Shown one piece after another: positions 41,446 to 49,432 of a DNA stretch of 64,000 nucleotides. How positions within the stretch are numbered: the stretch's first letter is position 1; each line of letters begins with the position of its first letter. The stretch is from Amycolatopsis keratiniphila subsp. keratiniphila. Its GTDB lineage: Bacteria; Actinomycetota; Actinomycetes; Mycobacteriales; Pseudonocardiaceae. The translations under genes were made by a program, and so were the position numbers. The stretch spans positions 1 through 64,000 of the forward strand of contig NZ_LQMT02000008.1 of NCBI RefSeq assembly GCF_001620365.2, in the 5' to 3' direction. The notes under the pieces are model-generated. The model was not told the origin of the DNA, did not search any database, and worked only from the letters and a program-made list of their open reading frames with translations.

Positions 41446-43003
41446 GGATTCCCGCCGGGTCGAGCGCGGATTTGGCGGCGGTGATCGCGGCGGCGAAGGG
41501 GCCGGGACGCTGCCGGTCGTACCAGGGCCGGTGATCGCGGCCGACGGCGTGGTGATGGGTGATCGTGCCGCCGTGACCCGCGATCGCCTCGGAGACGGCG
41601 GCCTTGATCTCGTCCCACTGGGCGACCGTGCTCCCCCAGCGCCCGGCGGCGTAGATCCCGTAATAGGGCGCGGGACCGTCGGGGTACACATGACTGAAAC
41701 GGCAGGTGACGACACCCGCACCACCGCACACCGCGTCGATCGCGGCGCGGGCCGCCGAGGTGATCGCGTCGTGGAACTCCGGGAAGCCGTCCCACGTGCA
41801 CGCGGTTTCGAAGGTCTCCACGATCAGCGAACGGCGGGCCAGCGCGTCGCGTTGATAAGGCATCCGCAAGAAGGACGAGCGCCAGGCCGATGCGCTGTCC
41901 TGACCGGCGGAATCCTTGCTGCGCCTGGCTTTCACCACACCACCGTGGCCCGCGGTCAGTTCGAGCGCGCGGTCGAGCCAGGTGTCGACCGGATGATCGG
42001 CGGATTCGAACGCGACCAGCAGGAGACCGCCGCCCACACTCGCGCCCGCGTTGATGAACGCCTCCGCCGGGTCGAGCAGACGGCAGTTCGACGGGTACAG
42101 CCCGGACTGCGCGATCGCGCGCGTGGCGGCGACCGCGTCCTCCTGCCGTTCGAAGGCGACGGACGCGGTCACCTGCCAGACCGGCCGGTCCTGCAGGCGC
42201 ATCCAGGCTTCGGTGATCACGCCGAGCGTCCCCTCGGAGCCGAGGAACATCCGGTCTGGCGAGGGACCCGCGCCCGAGCCCGGCAGGCGCCGCGATTCGC
42301 TGATCCCGGCGGGTGTGACGACGCGCAGCGATTCGGTGAGATCGTCGATATGCGTGGCGAGGGTGGCGAAATGCCCGCCCGCACGGGTGGCGAGCCAGCC
42401 GCCGAGCGTCGAATGGGCGAACGACTGCGGGAAATGCCGCAGGGTCAGCCCCAGTGGGCGAAGCCGGTCTTCCAGCGCCGGTCCGAAGATCCCGGCCTGG
42501 ATGCGCGCCGCGCGGCTGACCGTGTCCACTTCGAGCACCTCGCCGAGACCGGCCAGATCCATCGAAACCGCGGGACCGTCGAACCGCGGCTCGACCCCGC
42601 CGACCACGGAACTGCCGCCGCCGTAAGGAATCAACGGGGTACCGGAGGCCGTGCACCAGTCCAGGAGGTCGACGACGTCCTGTTCCGTGCGCGGGCGGGC
42701 GACCAGATCCGGGACGTGGTCGAGCCGTCCGAGTAGATTGCGGACGACGTCGCGGAACGCCTTGCCGCGAGCGTGGGACAACCGGTCGACCGCTCCGTCG
42801 CTGCACAACGCGGCGAGCGTGGCGGGCGGCCGGATCCTCGGCGCCGGGAGGTCGAGATCCGCGGGATCCGGCGGCGCGTGATCGGTGAAGTCGTGGCCGG
42901 GCAGCACCCCCGACGTGCGGGCGACCAGCGCGTCGGACTCTTCCTTGGACAGTTCGCCGTCAGTGGTGCCCCAGCCCCACCACGAACGCTCCTCGGCCGG
43001 CAT
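41420..43003 (-). CDS. FAD-binding oxidase, alkylglycerone-phosphate synthase (AGPS)-like
   Basis: A 527-residue VAO/PCMH-fold flavoenzyme. FAD-binding loop: TPLIPYGGGSSVVGG and HSTLGGWLATRAGGH. The C-terminal HHH motif ITHHHAVGRDHRPW, which holds catalytic residues in alkyl-dihydroxyacetonephosphate synthase, is present, and the protein ends with the family-typical ALDPAGILNPGVL. The family's named reaction swaps the acyl group of acyl-DHAP for a fatty alcohol to give an ether lipid; many bacterial homologues lack proof of this. No fatty alcohol enzyme is adjacent. GGAGG precedes the ATG. A strong promoter with an overlapping palindrome lies upstream. Confidence 0.85.
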   Translation of the reverse strand: MPAEERSWWGWGTTDGELSKEESDALVARTSGVLPGHDFTDHAPPDPADLDLPAPRIRPPATLAALCSDGAVDRLSHARGKAFRDVVRNLLGRLDHVPDLVARPRTEQDVVDLLDWCTASGTPLIPYGGGSSVVGGVEPRFDGPAVSMDLAGLGEVLEVDTVSRAARIQAGIFGPALEDRLRPLGLTLRHFPQSFAHSTLGGWLATRAGGHFATLATHIDDLTESLRVVTPAGISESRRLPGSGAGPSPDRMFLGSEGTLGVITEAWMRLQDRPVWQVTASVAFERQEDAVAATRAIAQSGLYPSNCRLLDPAEAFINAGASVGGGLLLVAFESADHPVDTWLDRALELTAGHGGVVKARRSKDSAGQDSASAWRSSFLRMPYQRDALARRSLIVETFETACTWDGFPEFHDAITSAARAAIDAVCGGAGVVTCRFSHVYPDGPAPYYGIYAAGRWGSTVAQWDEIKAAVSEAIAGHGGTITHHHAVGRDHRPWYDRQRPGPFAAAITAAKSALDPAGILNPGVLIG

Positions 43004-43032
43004 CGTCGCCTCCGTTCGATATGACTCCCCAG

Positions 43033-43063
43033 TAAGTTACTTATCGGTCAGTTACCGTGTCAA
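43033..43063 (-). promoter_or_regulatory. Promoter with operator-like palindrome for the AGPS-like gene
   Basis: On the minus strand TTGACA (43063-43058) and TAACTT (43039-43034) are 18 bp apart, near consensus. The palindrome TAAGTTACTTA (43033-43043) covers the -10, and GTTAC recurs at 43051-43055. A repressor, perhaps TetR-type, is inferred. Confidence 0.6.
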
Positions 43064-43424
43064 CGCATGAAGCACAGCACCCCAGGACCAGGGACACGCC
43101 GCGGGTGCTTCGAGTGGGTCGACAGCAGCCCTCAGAGGTAGCGAAGGCCTCCTTTCCTACCTTCAGAGTAGGGAAGGAGGCCTTCACGGACCGCGCCCCG
43201 ACGATCGCCTGACACACCGGACAGCTCTTCCGCCCACGACCGATTCGACGCCTTCGACGCTTTACAACGTTGTATCAACGATGTAAAAACAGTCTGACGG
43301 CCAGCCGTGGCCCGGCTCACACCGGTTCCCTCCGGCCACGGGGTCGTGGTTTCACGCCTGCACAGGTCCAGTGGGAGGCGCACCTCCGCCGAGGCGGCCG
43401 CCCCCGGAGAAGGGTGTCGAGCAG
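43064..43424 (+). other. Gene-free region with a palindrome and LacI-like operators
   Basis: About 360 bp between the divergent AGPS-like and GH2 genes. It holds an 18-bp inverted repeat at 43143-43160/43168-43185 (one mismatch; loop CTTCAGA, nearly the loop of the palindrome at 7682). It also holds CAACGTTG-type sites at 43263-43274 and 43275-43289. GGAGA at 43406 is the only weak ribosome-binding site for the GH2 gene. No small gene was found. Confidence 0.7.
43263..43289 (+). promoter_or_regulatory. LacI-like operators upstream of the GH2 gene
   Basis: TACAACGTTGTA (43263-43274) is a perfect 12-bp palindrome with the central CG of LacI operators. TCAACGATGTAA follows directly as an imperfect second site, and CCAACGTTGTC lies at 43430-43440 just inside the coding region. 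Three related sites in 180 bp suggest repression by a LacI-family protein. Confidence 0.6.
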
Positions 43425-45941
43425 ATGTTGCCAACGTTGTCACCACAACGCCCCCGGAGACGTTTCCGGAAACCCCTGACCGCCGCGGTGGTCGCCATCA
43501 CCGCCCTGGCGTTGACGTCGGGGGCCGCGACGGCCGCGGAGAGCGGCTGGAAGATGGGCAAGCCACGCCTGACCACCCCGTGGACGAACCAGGTGTCGCC
43601 CACCAACGCGCTGCCCGAATACCCACGGCCGCAACTGGTGCGCGAGAACTGGCAGAACCTCAACGGGGTCTGGGAGTTCGCCGGCGCCGCACCGGGCGAG
43701 GTCCCGCCTTTCGGCGAGAAGCTCGCCGAGAAGATCCTGGTCCCCTACCCCACCGAATCGGCGCTGTCCGGGATCCAGCGGCACGAGGACTACATGTGGT
43801 ACCGGCGCACGTTCACCGTGCCCCGGAACTGGAACGTCGGCAAGGAGAACACCCTCCGGATCAACTTCGGCGCCGTGGACTACAAGGCGAAGGTCTACGT
43901 CAACGGCAAGGAGGTCGCCGCGCACCAGGGCGGCTACGGCGCGTTCTCCGCGGACGTCACCTCGGCCCTGAAACCCAAGGGAGAGCAGGAGATCATCGTC
44001 GGCGTCGAAGACCACACCGACGCCACCTGGCAGCCCGTCGGCAAACAGCGCCGGGTTCCCGACCGCGGGATCTTCTACGAGGGCGCCTCGGGCATCTGGC
44101 AGACCGTGTGGATGGAGCCGGTCGCGGCCAAGCACATCGGCACGCTCGGCATGGTCCCTGACCTCAAGTCCTCCACGCTCAAGCTCACCGTCGACACCGG
44201 TGGGAACTCCGGGCTGACCGTCGAGGCCGTGGTCCGCGACGGCCGGAAGGTGGTCAGCCGCAGCAAGGCGTCCGCGGCCGGGACGATCTCGCTGCCGGTG
44301 CCCAAGGCGAAACTCTGGTCGCCGGATTCGCCGTTCCTCTACGACCTCGACGTCGAGCTGAAGGACGGCCGCCGCACCGTCGACAAGGTGTCGTCCTACT
44401 TCGGCATGCGCGAATTCGGCACCGCGAAGGGCGCCGACGGCAAACTCCGGTTCACCCTCAACGGCAAGATCCTCTTCCTCCAGTCCACTTTGGACCAGGG
44501 CTACTGGCCGGACGGCATCTACACCGCGCCGACCGACCAGGCGCTGCGCTTCGACCTCGAACAGCACAAGGTCCTCGGCTTCAACACGGTCCGCAAACAC
44601 ATCAAGACCGAACCCGACCGCTGGTACCACCACGCCGACAAGCTCGGCCTGCTCGTCTGGCAGGACATGCCGTCGATGCGCACCGGCGGCCGCCCGCCCG
44701 TCGACGCCCAGCGGCAGTTCAAGGCCGAGCTGAAGGAACTGGTGGAGCAGAAGAAGAACTGGACCTCGATCGTCGGCTACGTGCCGTTCAACGAGGGCTG
44801 GGCGGAGTGGTCGCGCGAGGAGACCGGGCAGGTCGCCGAGAGCGTCAAGGCCCAGGACCCGACCCGTCTGGTCAACGCGCACAGCGGCGTCAACTGCTGC
44901 GATTCGCTCGGCGACTCGGGCAAGGGTGACGTCCTCGACTGGCACGCCTACCCCGGCCCCGCGAAGCCGATGCCCGACGCCAAGCGGATCTCGATCGACG
45001 GCGAGCACGGTGGCTACGGTCTCGAAGTCGAGGACCACATGTGGTTCGGCGAAGGTCACGCCTACGAGATGGTGAAGGACCAGGCGACCCTGAACAGCCG
45101 CTACGTCCAGAACCAGCGCGACGTGCTCGCGTCCGCGCAGAGCTGCGGCATCAGCGGCTCGATCTACACACAGATCACCGACGTCGAGCACGAGGTCAAC
45201 GGCTTCTTCACCTACGACAGGCAGGTGAAGAAGATGGACTTCGCGCAGGTGCGCGCGGTCAACCAGGCGATCATCCGCAACGCCGACGGCAGCGGTTCGG
45301 GCGCGCCCGACCCCGGTCCCGGCACTCCGGGGATCGACGGTGTGCACGCCTACAAGTTCGACGAGGGCACCGGTTCCAGCGCCAAGGACTCGGTCGGCAC
45401 CGCGCACGCCACCCTGACCAACGCGCAGTGGGCCGGCGGCGTCGAAGGCGGCGCGCTGGCCTTCACCGGCAACGGACAAGCCGACACCGGGACGAACCTC
45501 GTCAACACAGCCGGGAGCTACTCGGTTTCGGCGTGGGCGAAACTGGACGAGGCGAGCGGGGCGTTCCAAACCGTCGTCAGCCAGGACACCGGCCGCGACA
45601 GCGCGTTCTTCCTGCAGTACTCCGGGCAGGACCAGCGGTGGGCGATGAGCTTCGTCGGCCTCCGCGCCCTCTCCCCGGAGAAGCCGGAAGTCGGCCGCTG
45701 GTACCACCTGACCGGCGTTCGCGACGCCAAGGCGGGCACGTTGTCGCTGTACGTCGACGGCACGAAGGTCGCCTCGCAGAACGCCTGCTCGGCCGCCCCG
45801 AGCACCGGCCACACAGTGATCGGCCGCGGCCAGTACGGCGGTCAGCAGGTCGACTTCCTGCGCGGCGCGGTGGACGACGTCCGGCTCTACGACCGGCCGC
45901 TGTCTGACGCCGAGGTCGCGACGCTCGCGAAGCGCGACTGA
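43425..45941 (+). CDS. Exported GH2 glycosidase with C-terminal LamG domain
   Basis: An 838-residue exported enzyme. After a long basic n-region (SPQRPRRRFRK) and a hydrophobic core (LTAAVVAITALALTSGAATA) come the GH2 sugar-binding jelly roll (HEDYMWYRRTF), immunoglobulin-like domain and TIM barrel. The acid/base is Glu457 in VPFNEGW, and Glu527 in ISIDGEHGGYG is the likely nucleophile. Residues about 639-838 form a concanavalin-like LamG domain that may bind polymer. It is of beta-galactosidase/glucuronidase type but the exact sugar is unclear. ATG 43425 is preferred; its RBS is weak. Upstream LacI-like operators and a downstream shared terminator bracket the gene. Confidence 0.87.
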   Translation: MLPTLSPQRPRRRFRKPLTAAVVAITALALTSGAATAAESGWKMGKPRLTTPWTNQVSPTNALPEYPRPQLVRENWQNLNGVWEFAGAAPGEVPPFGEKLAEKILVPYPTESALSGIQRHEDYMWYRRTFTVPRNWNVGKENTLRINFGAVDYKAKVYVNGKEVAAHQGGYGAFSADVTSALKPKGEQEIIVGVEDHTDATWQPVGKQRRVPDRGIFYEGASGIWQTVWMEPVAAKHIGTLGMVPDLKSSTLKLTVDTGGNSGLTVEAVVRDGRKVVSRSKASAAGTISLPVPKAKLWSPDSPFLYDLDVELKDGRRTVDKVSSYFGMREFGTAKGADGKLRFTLNGKILFLQSTLDQGYWPDGIYTAPTDQALRFDLEQHKVLGFNTVRKHIKTEPDRWYHHADKLGLLVWQDMPSMRTGGRPPVDAQRQFKAELKELVEQKKNWTSIVGYVPFNEGWAEWSREETGQVAESVKAQDPTRLVNAHSGVNCCDSLGDSGKGDVLDWHAYPGPAKPMPDAKRISIDGEHGGYGLEVEDHMWFGEGHAYEMVKDQATLNSRYVQNQRDVLASAQSCGISGSIYTQITDVEHEVNGFFTYDRQVKKMDFAQVRAVNQAIIRNADGSGSGAPDPGPGTPGIDGVHAYKFDEGTGSSAKDSVGTAHATLTNAQWAGGVEGGALAFTGNGQADTGTNLVNTAGSYSVSAWAKLDEASGAFQTVVSQDTGRDSAFFLQYSGQDQRWAMSFVGLRALSPEKPEVGRWYHLTGVRDAKAGTLSLYVDGTKVASQNACSAAPSTGHTVIGRGQYGGQQVDFLRGAVDDVRLYDRPLSDAEVATLAKRD

Positions 45942-45948
45942 GCCCGAG

Positions 45949-45982
45949 CACGCGGCGCCGGGGTCACTCCCGGCGCCGCGTG
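45949..45982. terminator. Bidirectional terminator between GH2 and DUF885 genes
   Basis: Perfect 14-bp stem (45949-45962 with 45969-45982, CACGCGGCGCCGGG) and 6-nt loop. The stop codon of the convergent DUF885 gene (45964-45966) lies in the loop, so both transcripts probably end here. Confidence 0.8.
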
Positions 45983-47619
45983 TCCGTCACCCACTCCCGC
46001 ACGATGTCGCCGAGCACCGGCAGCGGCACCTGCCCGTTCCTCAGCACCACGTCGTGGAAGTCGCGGATGTCGAACGCCTCCCCCAGCTGTTCCTCGGCGA
46101 AGGCCCGCAACCGCTGGATCTCCAGCCTGCCCGTCATGTACGACATCGCCTGACCGGGCCATTCGATGTAGCGATCGGTCTCCGATTGCACCTCGACATC
46201 GCTGAGCACGCAATGTTCCGCGAGGTAGTCCACGCATCGCTGCCTGCTCCAGCCCAGCGCGTGCAGCCCGGTGTCGACGACGAGCCGCGCGGCGCGCAAG
46301 GAATCCTCGGCGACCATGCCGAGCCGCATCACGTCGTCGGAGTACAGCCCCATCTCGTCGGCGAGCCGTTCGGTATAGAGCGCCCAGCCCTCGTCGAACG
46401 CCGAGAGCGGGACGAGCCTGCGCAGCCGTGGCACTTCCTCCAGCTCATAGGACACACCGGCCTGGAAATGGTGCCCTGGAACGGCTTCGTGGAAGGCGAC
46501 CGACTCGGCGATGAACCGGAACCGCTCGGTCACCCGGTAGGTGTTGGTGGAGTAGACGCCGGGACGGCTGCCGTCCGCCGACGGCGGCATGTAGTACGCC
46601 TGCGCGGCGGAGGGCCCGTCGGCTTCCGGCACGGCACGCACGACGCATTCGGCCGACGGTATCCGCCGGAACCAGCCGGGTGCGGCGGCCGCGGCCCGCG
46701 CGACGGCTTCCGTCGCGGTCGTGACCATCTCGTCCGCGTCCCGCCAGCGCAGGGACGGATCCGTGCGCATCCGGAGCCGGACCGCGACGGGATCGTCCTC
46801 GCCGAAGACGGCCGCGCCGAGCCGCCGGTACTCCTCGTCCAGCGCCCGGCCGAGTTCGAGACCGGTCTCGTGCAGTTCCTCCGGCGAGATCCCGGTGGTG
46901 GTGTGCGTCTTGACCAGGCCGGCGTAACTTTCCTTGCCGCCATCCAGCCAGCAGAGACCCGGCCGGTCGTCGGGGCGGCCACGTCCGGCGATCTCCCGGG
47001 CGAGCATTTCGCGATAGGCGACGAGCGCCGGGCGCACCCGCTCGGTGAACAGCCGCTCCCGCCGCTCGACGCGGTCGCCGGTCAACGGCGGGACGAGCAG
47101 CGGGTGGCGTTCGGTGGTCAGGGTCCGGTCCAGGTAGTCGATGGCGTTGCGCACCGCCCGTTCCACCGGTGTCCGGCCCGCCGCGATCCCGGCGCGGTGG
47201 CGTTCGGCCAGCGCCGCGAAGAAGTCCGGGAACGCCGCCAGCCTGGCCAGATAGTCCTCCTCCGCCTGTTCCCCCGACGGCTCCAGCTGCGGAAGCCAGG
47301 CCAGCGCCCCGATCCCCTCGGCCACCATCGGATCGGCGAGGATGAACTCCGTGAGCCGCGAATCCAGCCTGGTCAGAAGCGATTCCGCGTGATGGGCAAT
47401 GACTCCGAGGGTGATCCGGTCCGGATCGGCGGACCGGGCGGCGTGCCCGGCGATCCGGGCGGCGCGCTCCCGCAGCCGGTCGTCGCCCGCCTCCGAGACG
47501 TCCCGCAGTTCGTGGTCGTGCCCGGGGACGTTGTCGAACGTCGCCATCAAAGGGAGCTCGGTCGCGAGGACGTCGAGGAGTTCGTCGGCCAGCTCCGCCG
47601 CGGTGGGCTCATCGCTCAT
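45964..47619 (-). CDS. DUF885 family metallopeptidase
   Basis: A 551-residue helical protein of the DUF885 family. The zinc-binding pattern is FHEAVPGHHFQAG, and the downstream Glu is in SAFDEGWALYTERL. These are features of the carboxypeptidase-like thermolysin-fold group. No signal peptide is seen, so it is cytoplasmic. Substrate unknown; a peptide or dipeptide is assumed. The ATG at 47619 was used; upstream elements are unclear. It is divergent from the 3-hydroxyisobutyryl-CoA hydrolase gene. Confidence 0.83.
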   Translation of the reverse strand: MSDEPTAAELADELLDVLATELPLMATFDNVPGHDHELRDVSEAGDDRLRERAARIAGHAARSADPDRITLGVIAHHAESLLTRLDSRLTEFILADPMVAEGIGALAWLPQLEPSGEQAEEDYLARLAAFPDFFAALAERHRAGIAAGRTPVERAVRNAIDYLDRTLTTERHPLLVPPLTGDRVERRERLFTERVRPALVAYREMLAREIAGRGRPDDRPGLCWLDGGKESYAGLVKTHTTTGISPEELHETGLELGRALDEEYRRLGAAVFGEDDPVAVRLRMRTDPSLRWRDADEMVTTATEAVARAAAAAPGWFRRIPSAECVVRAVPEADGPSAAQAYYMPPSADGSRPGVYSTNTYRVTERFRFIAESVAFHEAVPGHHFQAGVSYELEEVPRLRRLVPLSAFDEGWALYTERLADEMGLYSDDVMRLGMVAEDSLRAARLVVDTGLHALGWSRQRCVDYLAEHCVLSDVEVQSETDRYIEWPGQAMSYMTGRLEIQRLRAFAEEQLGEAFDIRDFHDVVLRNGQVPLPVLGDIVREWVTDTRRRE

Positions 47620-47729
47620 AACCGATGACTACCAGACCGGGACCGGCGTCCGCTGGCAGATATTCGCATTCGCAAAAGCGCGCGCTGAGTCCTGCGCCAC
47701 AACTCCGACATGGTCGGACTTCCGACTTT

Positions 47730-47735
47730 TAGGGT
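47730..47735 (+). promoter_or_regulatory. -10 element of the HIBCH gene (leaderless)
   Basis: TAGGGT ends 6 nt before the GTG at 47742; this also favours that start over TTG 47739. Confidence 0.5.
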
Positions 47736-47741
47736 GGCTTG

Positions 47742-48740
47742 GTGAATGACGCCCAGTTCCTCGTCCAGAGCGGAATCGGCCGGATCACGCTGAACCGGCC
47801 GCGTGCGCTGAACTCGCTGAACCACGGCATGGTCCTCGCCATGCTCGACCACCTCGAAGCGTGGCGCGCCGACCCGGGGGTCCGTGCCGTGCTGATCGAC
47901 GGCGCCGGCGATCGCGGGCTCTGCGCCGGCGGCGACATCCGCGCCATCTACGAGGACGCGCGCGCCGGCGGCACCGCGTCGTTGCGGTTCTGGGCCGACG
48001 AATACCGTCTCAACCTCCTGATCTCGCGTTACCCGAAGCCGTATCTCGCGCTCATGGACGGGCTTGTGATGGGCGGCGGGGTCGGCGTCTCCGCGCACGG
48101 CAGCCACCGGATCGTCACCGAACGCTCCCGTGTCGGCATGCCCGAGACGGGCATCGGTTTCGTCCCCGACGTCGGTGGCACGTATCTGTTGTCGCGGACA
48201 CCCGGCGAACTCGGGACGCATATCGCGCTCACCGCCGGGGCGATCTCCGGGCCCGACGCGATCCACTGTGGACTCGCCGATCACTTCGTGCCCAGCGAAC
48301 GGATCCCGGATCTGCTCGACGCGCTCACCTCGCGCCCCACGGACGAAGCGCTGGAACTGATCGCCGAACCCGCGCCGCCGAGCGCGCTGGCCGGGGACGC
48401 CGCCTGGATCGACCACTGCTACACGGCGGACACCGTCGAAGAGATCCTTTCCCGGCTCCACGCCGGCGGTGACGCCGCCGCGACCGCCGCCAAGGAGATC
48501 GAGGCGAAGTCGCCGACCGCACTGAAGGTGACCCTGCGGGCACTCCGGTCGGCGGCGGCGCTGCCCGACCTGGAAACCGTGCTGGCGCAGGAATACCGGA
48601 TCTCGGCCCACGCCCTCTCGACCGCCGAATTCGCCGAAGGCATCCGGGCGCAGATCATCGACAAGGACCGTGCTCCGAAGTGGTCGCCCGCCACGCTGTC
48701 CGAAGTGGACGAACGGATCGTCGACGCCTACTTCTCCTGA
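47742..48740 (+). CDS. 3-hydroxyisobutyryl-CoA hydrolase (crotonase fold)
   Basis: A 332-residue crotonase-family enzyme. GLCAGGDIRAIYEDA and LVMGGGVGVSAHGSHRIVTE form the oxyanion hole, and MPETGIGFVPDVGGTYLLSR holds the catalytic Glu and Asp diagnostic for HIBCH. The length and C-terminal extension are also those of HIBCH. It frees 3-hydroxyisobutyrate from its CoA ester in valine breakdown. The gene stands alone; its end overlaps the convergent SWIM gene by 13 nt. Confidence 0.88.
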   Translation: MNDAQFLVQSGIGRITLNRPRALNSLNHGMVLAMLDHLEAWRADPGVRAVLIDGAGDRGLCAGGDIRAIYEDARAGGTASLRFWADEYRLNLLISRYPKPYLALMDGLVMGGGVGVSAHGSHRIVTERSRVGMPETGIGFVPDVGGTYLLSRTPGELGTHIALTAGAISGPDAIHCGLADHFVPSERIPDLLDALTSRPTDEALELIAEPAPPSALAGDAAWIDHCYTADTVEEILSRLHAGGDAAATAAKEIEAKSPTALKVTLRALRSAAALPDLETVLAQEYRISAHALSTAEFAEGIRAQIIDKDRAPKWSPATLSEVDERIVDAYFS

Positions 48741-49432
48741 CCGGTGATCGCCCGGTAGAGCGGCCGCAGCAGGGCGGTGACCGAGGTTCCGTCCACTGTG
48801 GCCTTGAGCGGCGGGACCTCGTCGAGCAGTCCCAGCGGATCCCCGGCCGGCGGGCGACGCCGGTTCGTGACGTCGCCGGCCGGGCCCCAGCCGAAGAAGT
48901 CGTCCATCACCTCGTCGAGCTCCGGTGTCTCGTCCTCCGCCGCCGGGGCGGTCACGCGCGCACCCGCCTGACGTCCGATCTCTTCGAGCAGCGTCGCGCG
49001 ATCGCGCCCGCGAAGCGTGAAGATCGCGAACGGATCCGCGTCCGCCTTGAGGGCGATCAGGGCCGCGACGAGGTGATCGCACGGGACACGGGTGCCGGGA
49101 CACGTGCAGTCCAGCGACAGTTCCCACGCTGCCTCAGGGAACAGCGGCACCTGCTCGGCGGCGAAGAAGCGATCGATGTCGTCCGGGACCCGTCCGTCGA
49201 GCAGGGCGGTCCTCGTGGGCTCGTCCGCCACGACGGCGGCGACGACCGCCGTCCACACCTGCTTGCCGAACGCCGGCAGGCCGATACGGACCTCGTAGAA
49301 CCGTTGCCGGGTCACCCGGACCCTGGCGACGGCGGCCCCCGGCCCCAGCGTGAGCGTATCGACCGTGCAGGGCGGAACCAGTCCTTTGTGGACGTCCAGT
49401 TCGTCGAGCGCCCGGCGGAATCCCTCAGTCAT
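48728..49432 (-). CDS. SWIM zinc-finger protein
   Basis: A 234-residue protein with a SWIM zinc finger: LDCTCPGTRVPCDHLVAALI (CxC...CxH). SWIM domains bind Zn and DNA or protein. The N-terminal part is beta-rich (VARVRVTRQRFYEVRIGLPA) and the C-terminal part is acidic and flexible (EDETPELDEVMDDFF). Its start overlaps the end of the SNF2 helicase gene by 8 nt, so the two are coupled. SWIM/SNF2 gene pairs recur in actinobacteria and probably work as one complex in DNA handling. Confidence 0.85.
   Translation of the reverse strand: MTEGFRRALDELDVHKGLVPPCTVDTLTLGPGAAVARVRVTRQRFYEVRIGLPAFGKQVWTAVVAAVVADEPTRTALLDGRVPDDIDRFFAAEQVPLFPEAAWELSLDCTCPGTRVPCDHLVAALIALKADADPFAIFTLRGRDRATLLEEIGRQAGARVTAPAAEDETPELDEVMDDFFGWGPAGDVTNRRRPPAGDPLGLLDEVPPLKATVDGTSVTALLRPLYRAITGQEK

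Noticed and set aside
43440-45812. A 790-codon minus-strand frame opposite the GH2 gene
   Set aside because: Same reason: the plus strand holds the catalytic motifs, and this frame has biased, repetitive composition.
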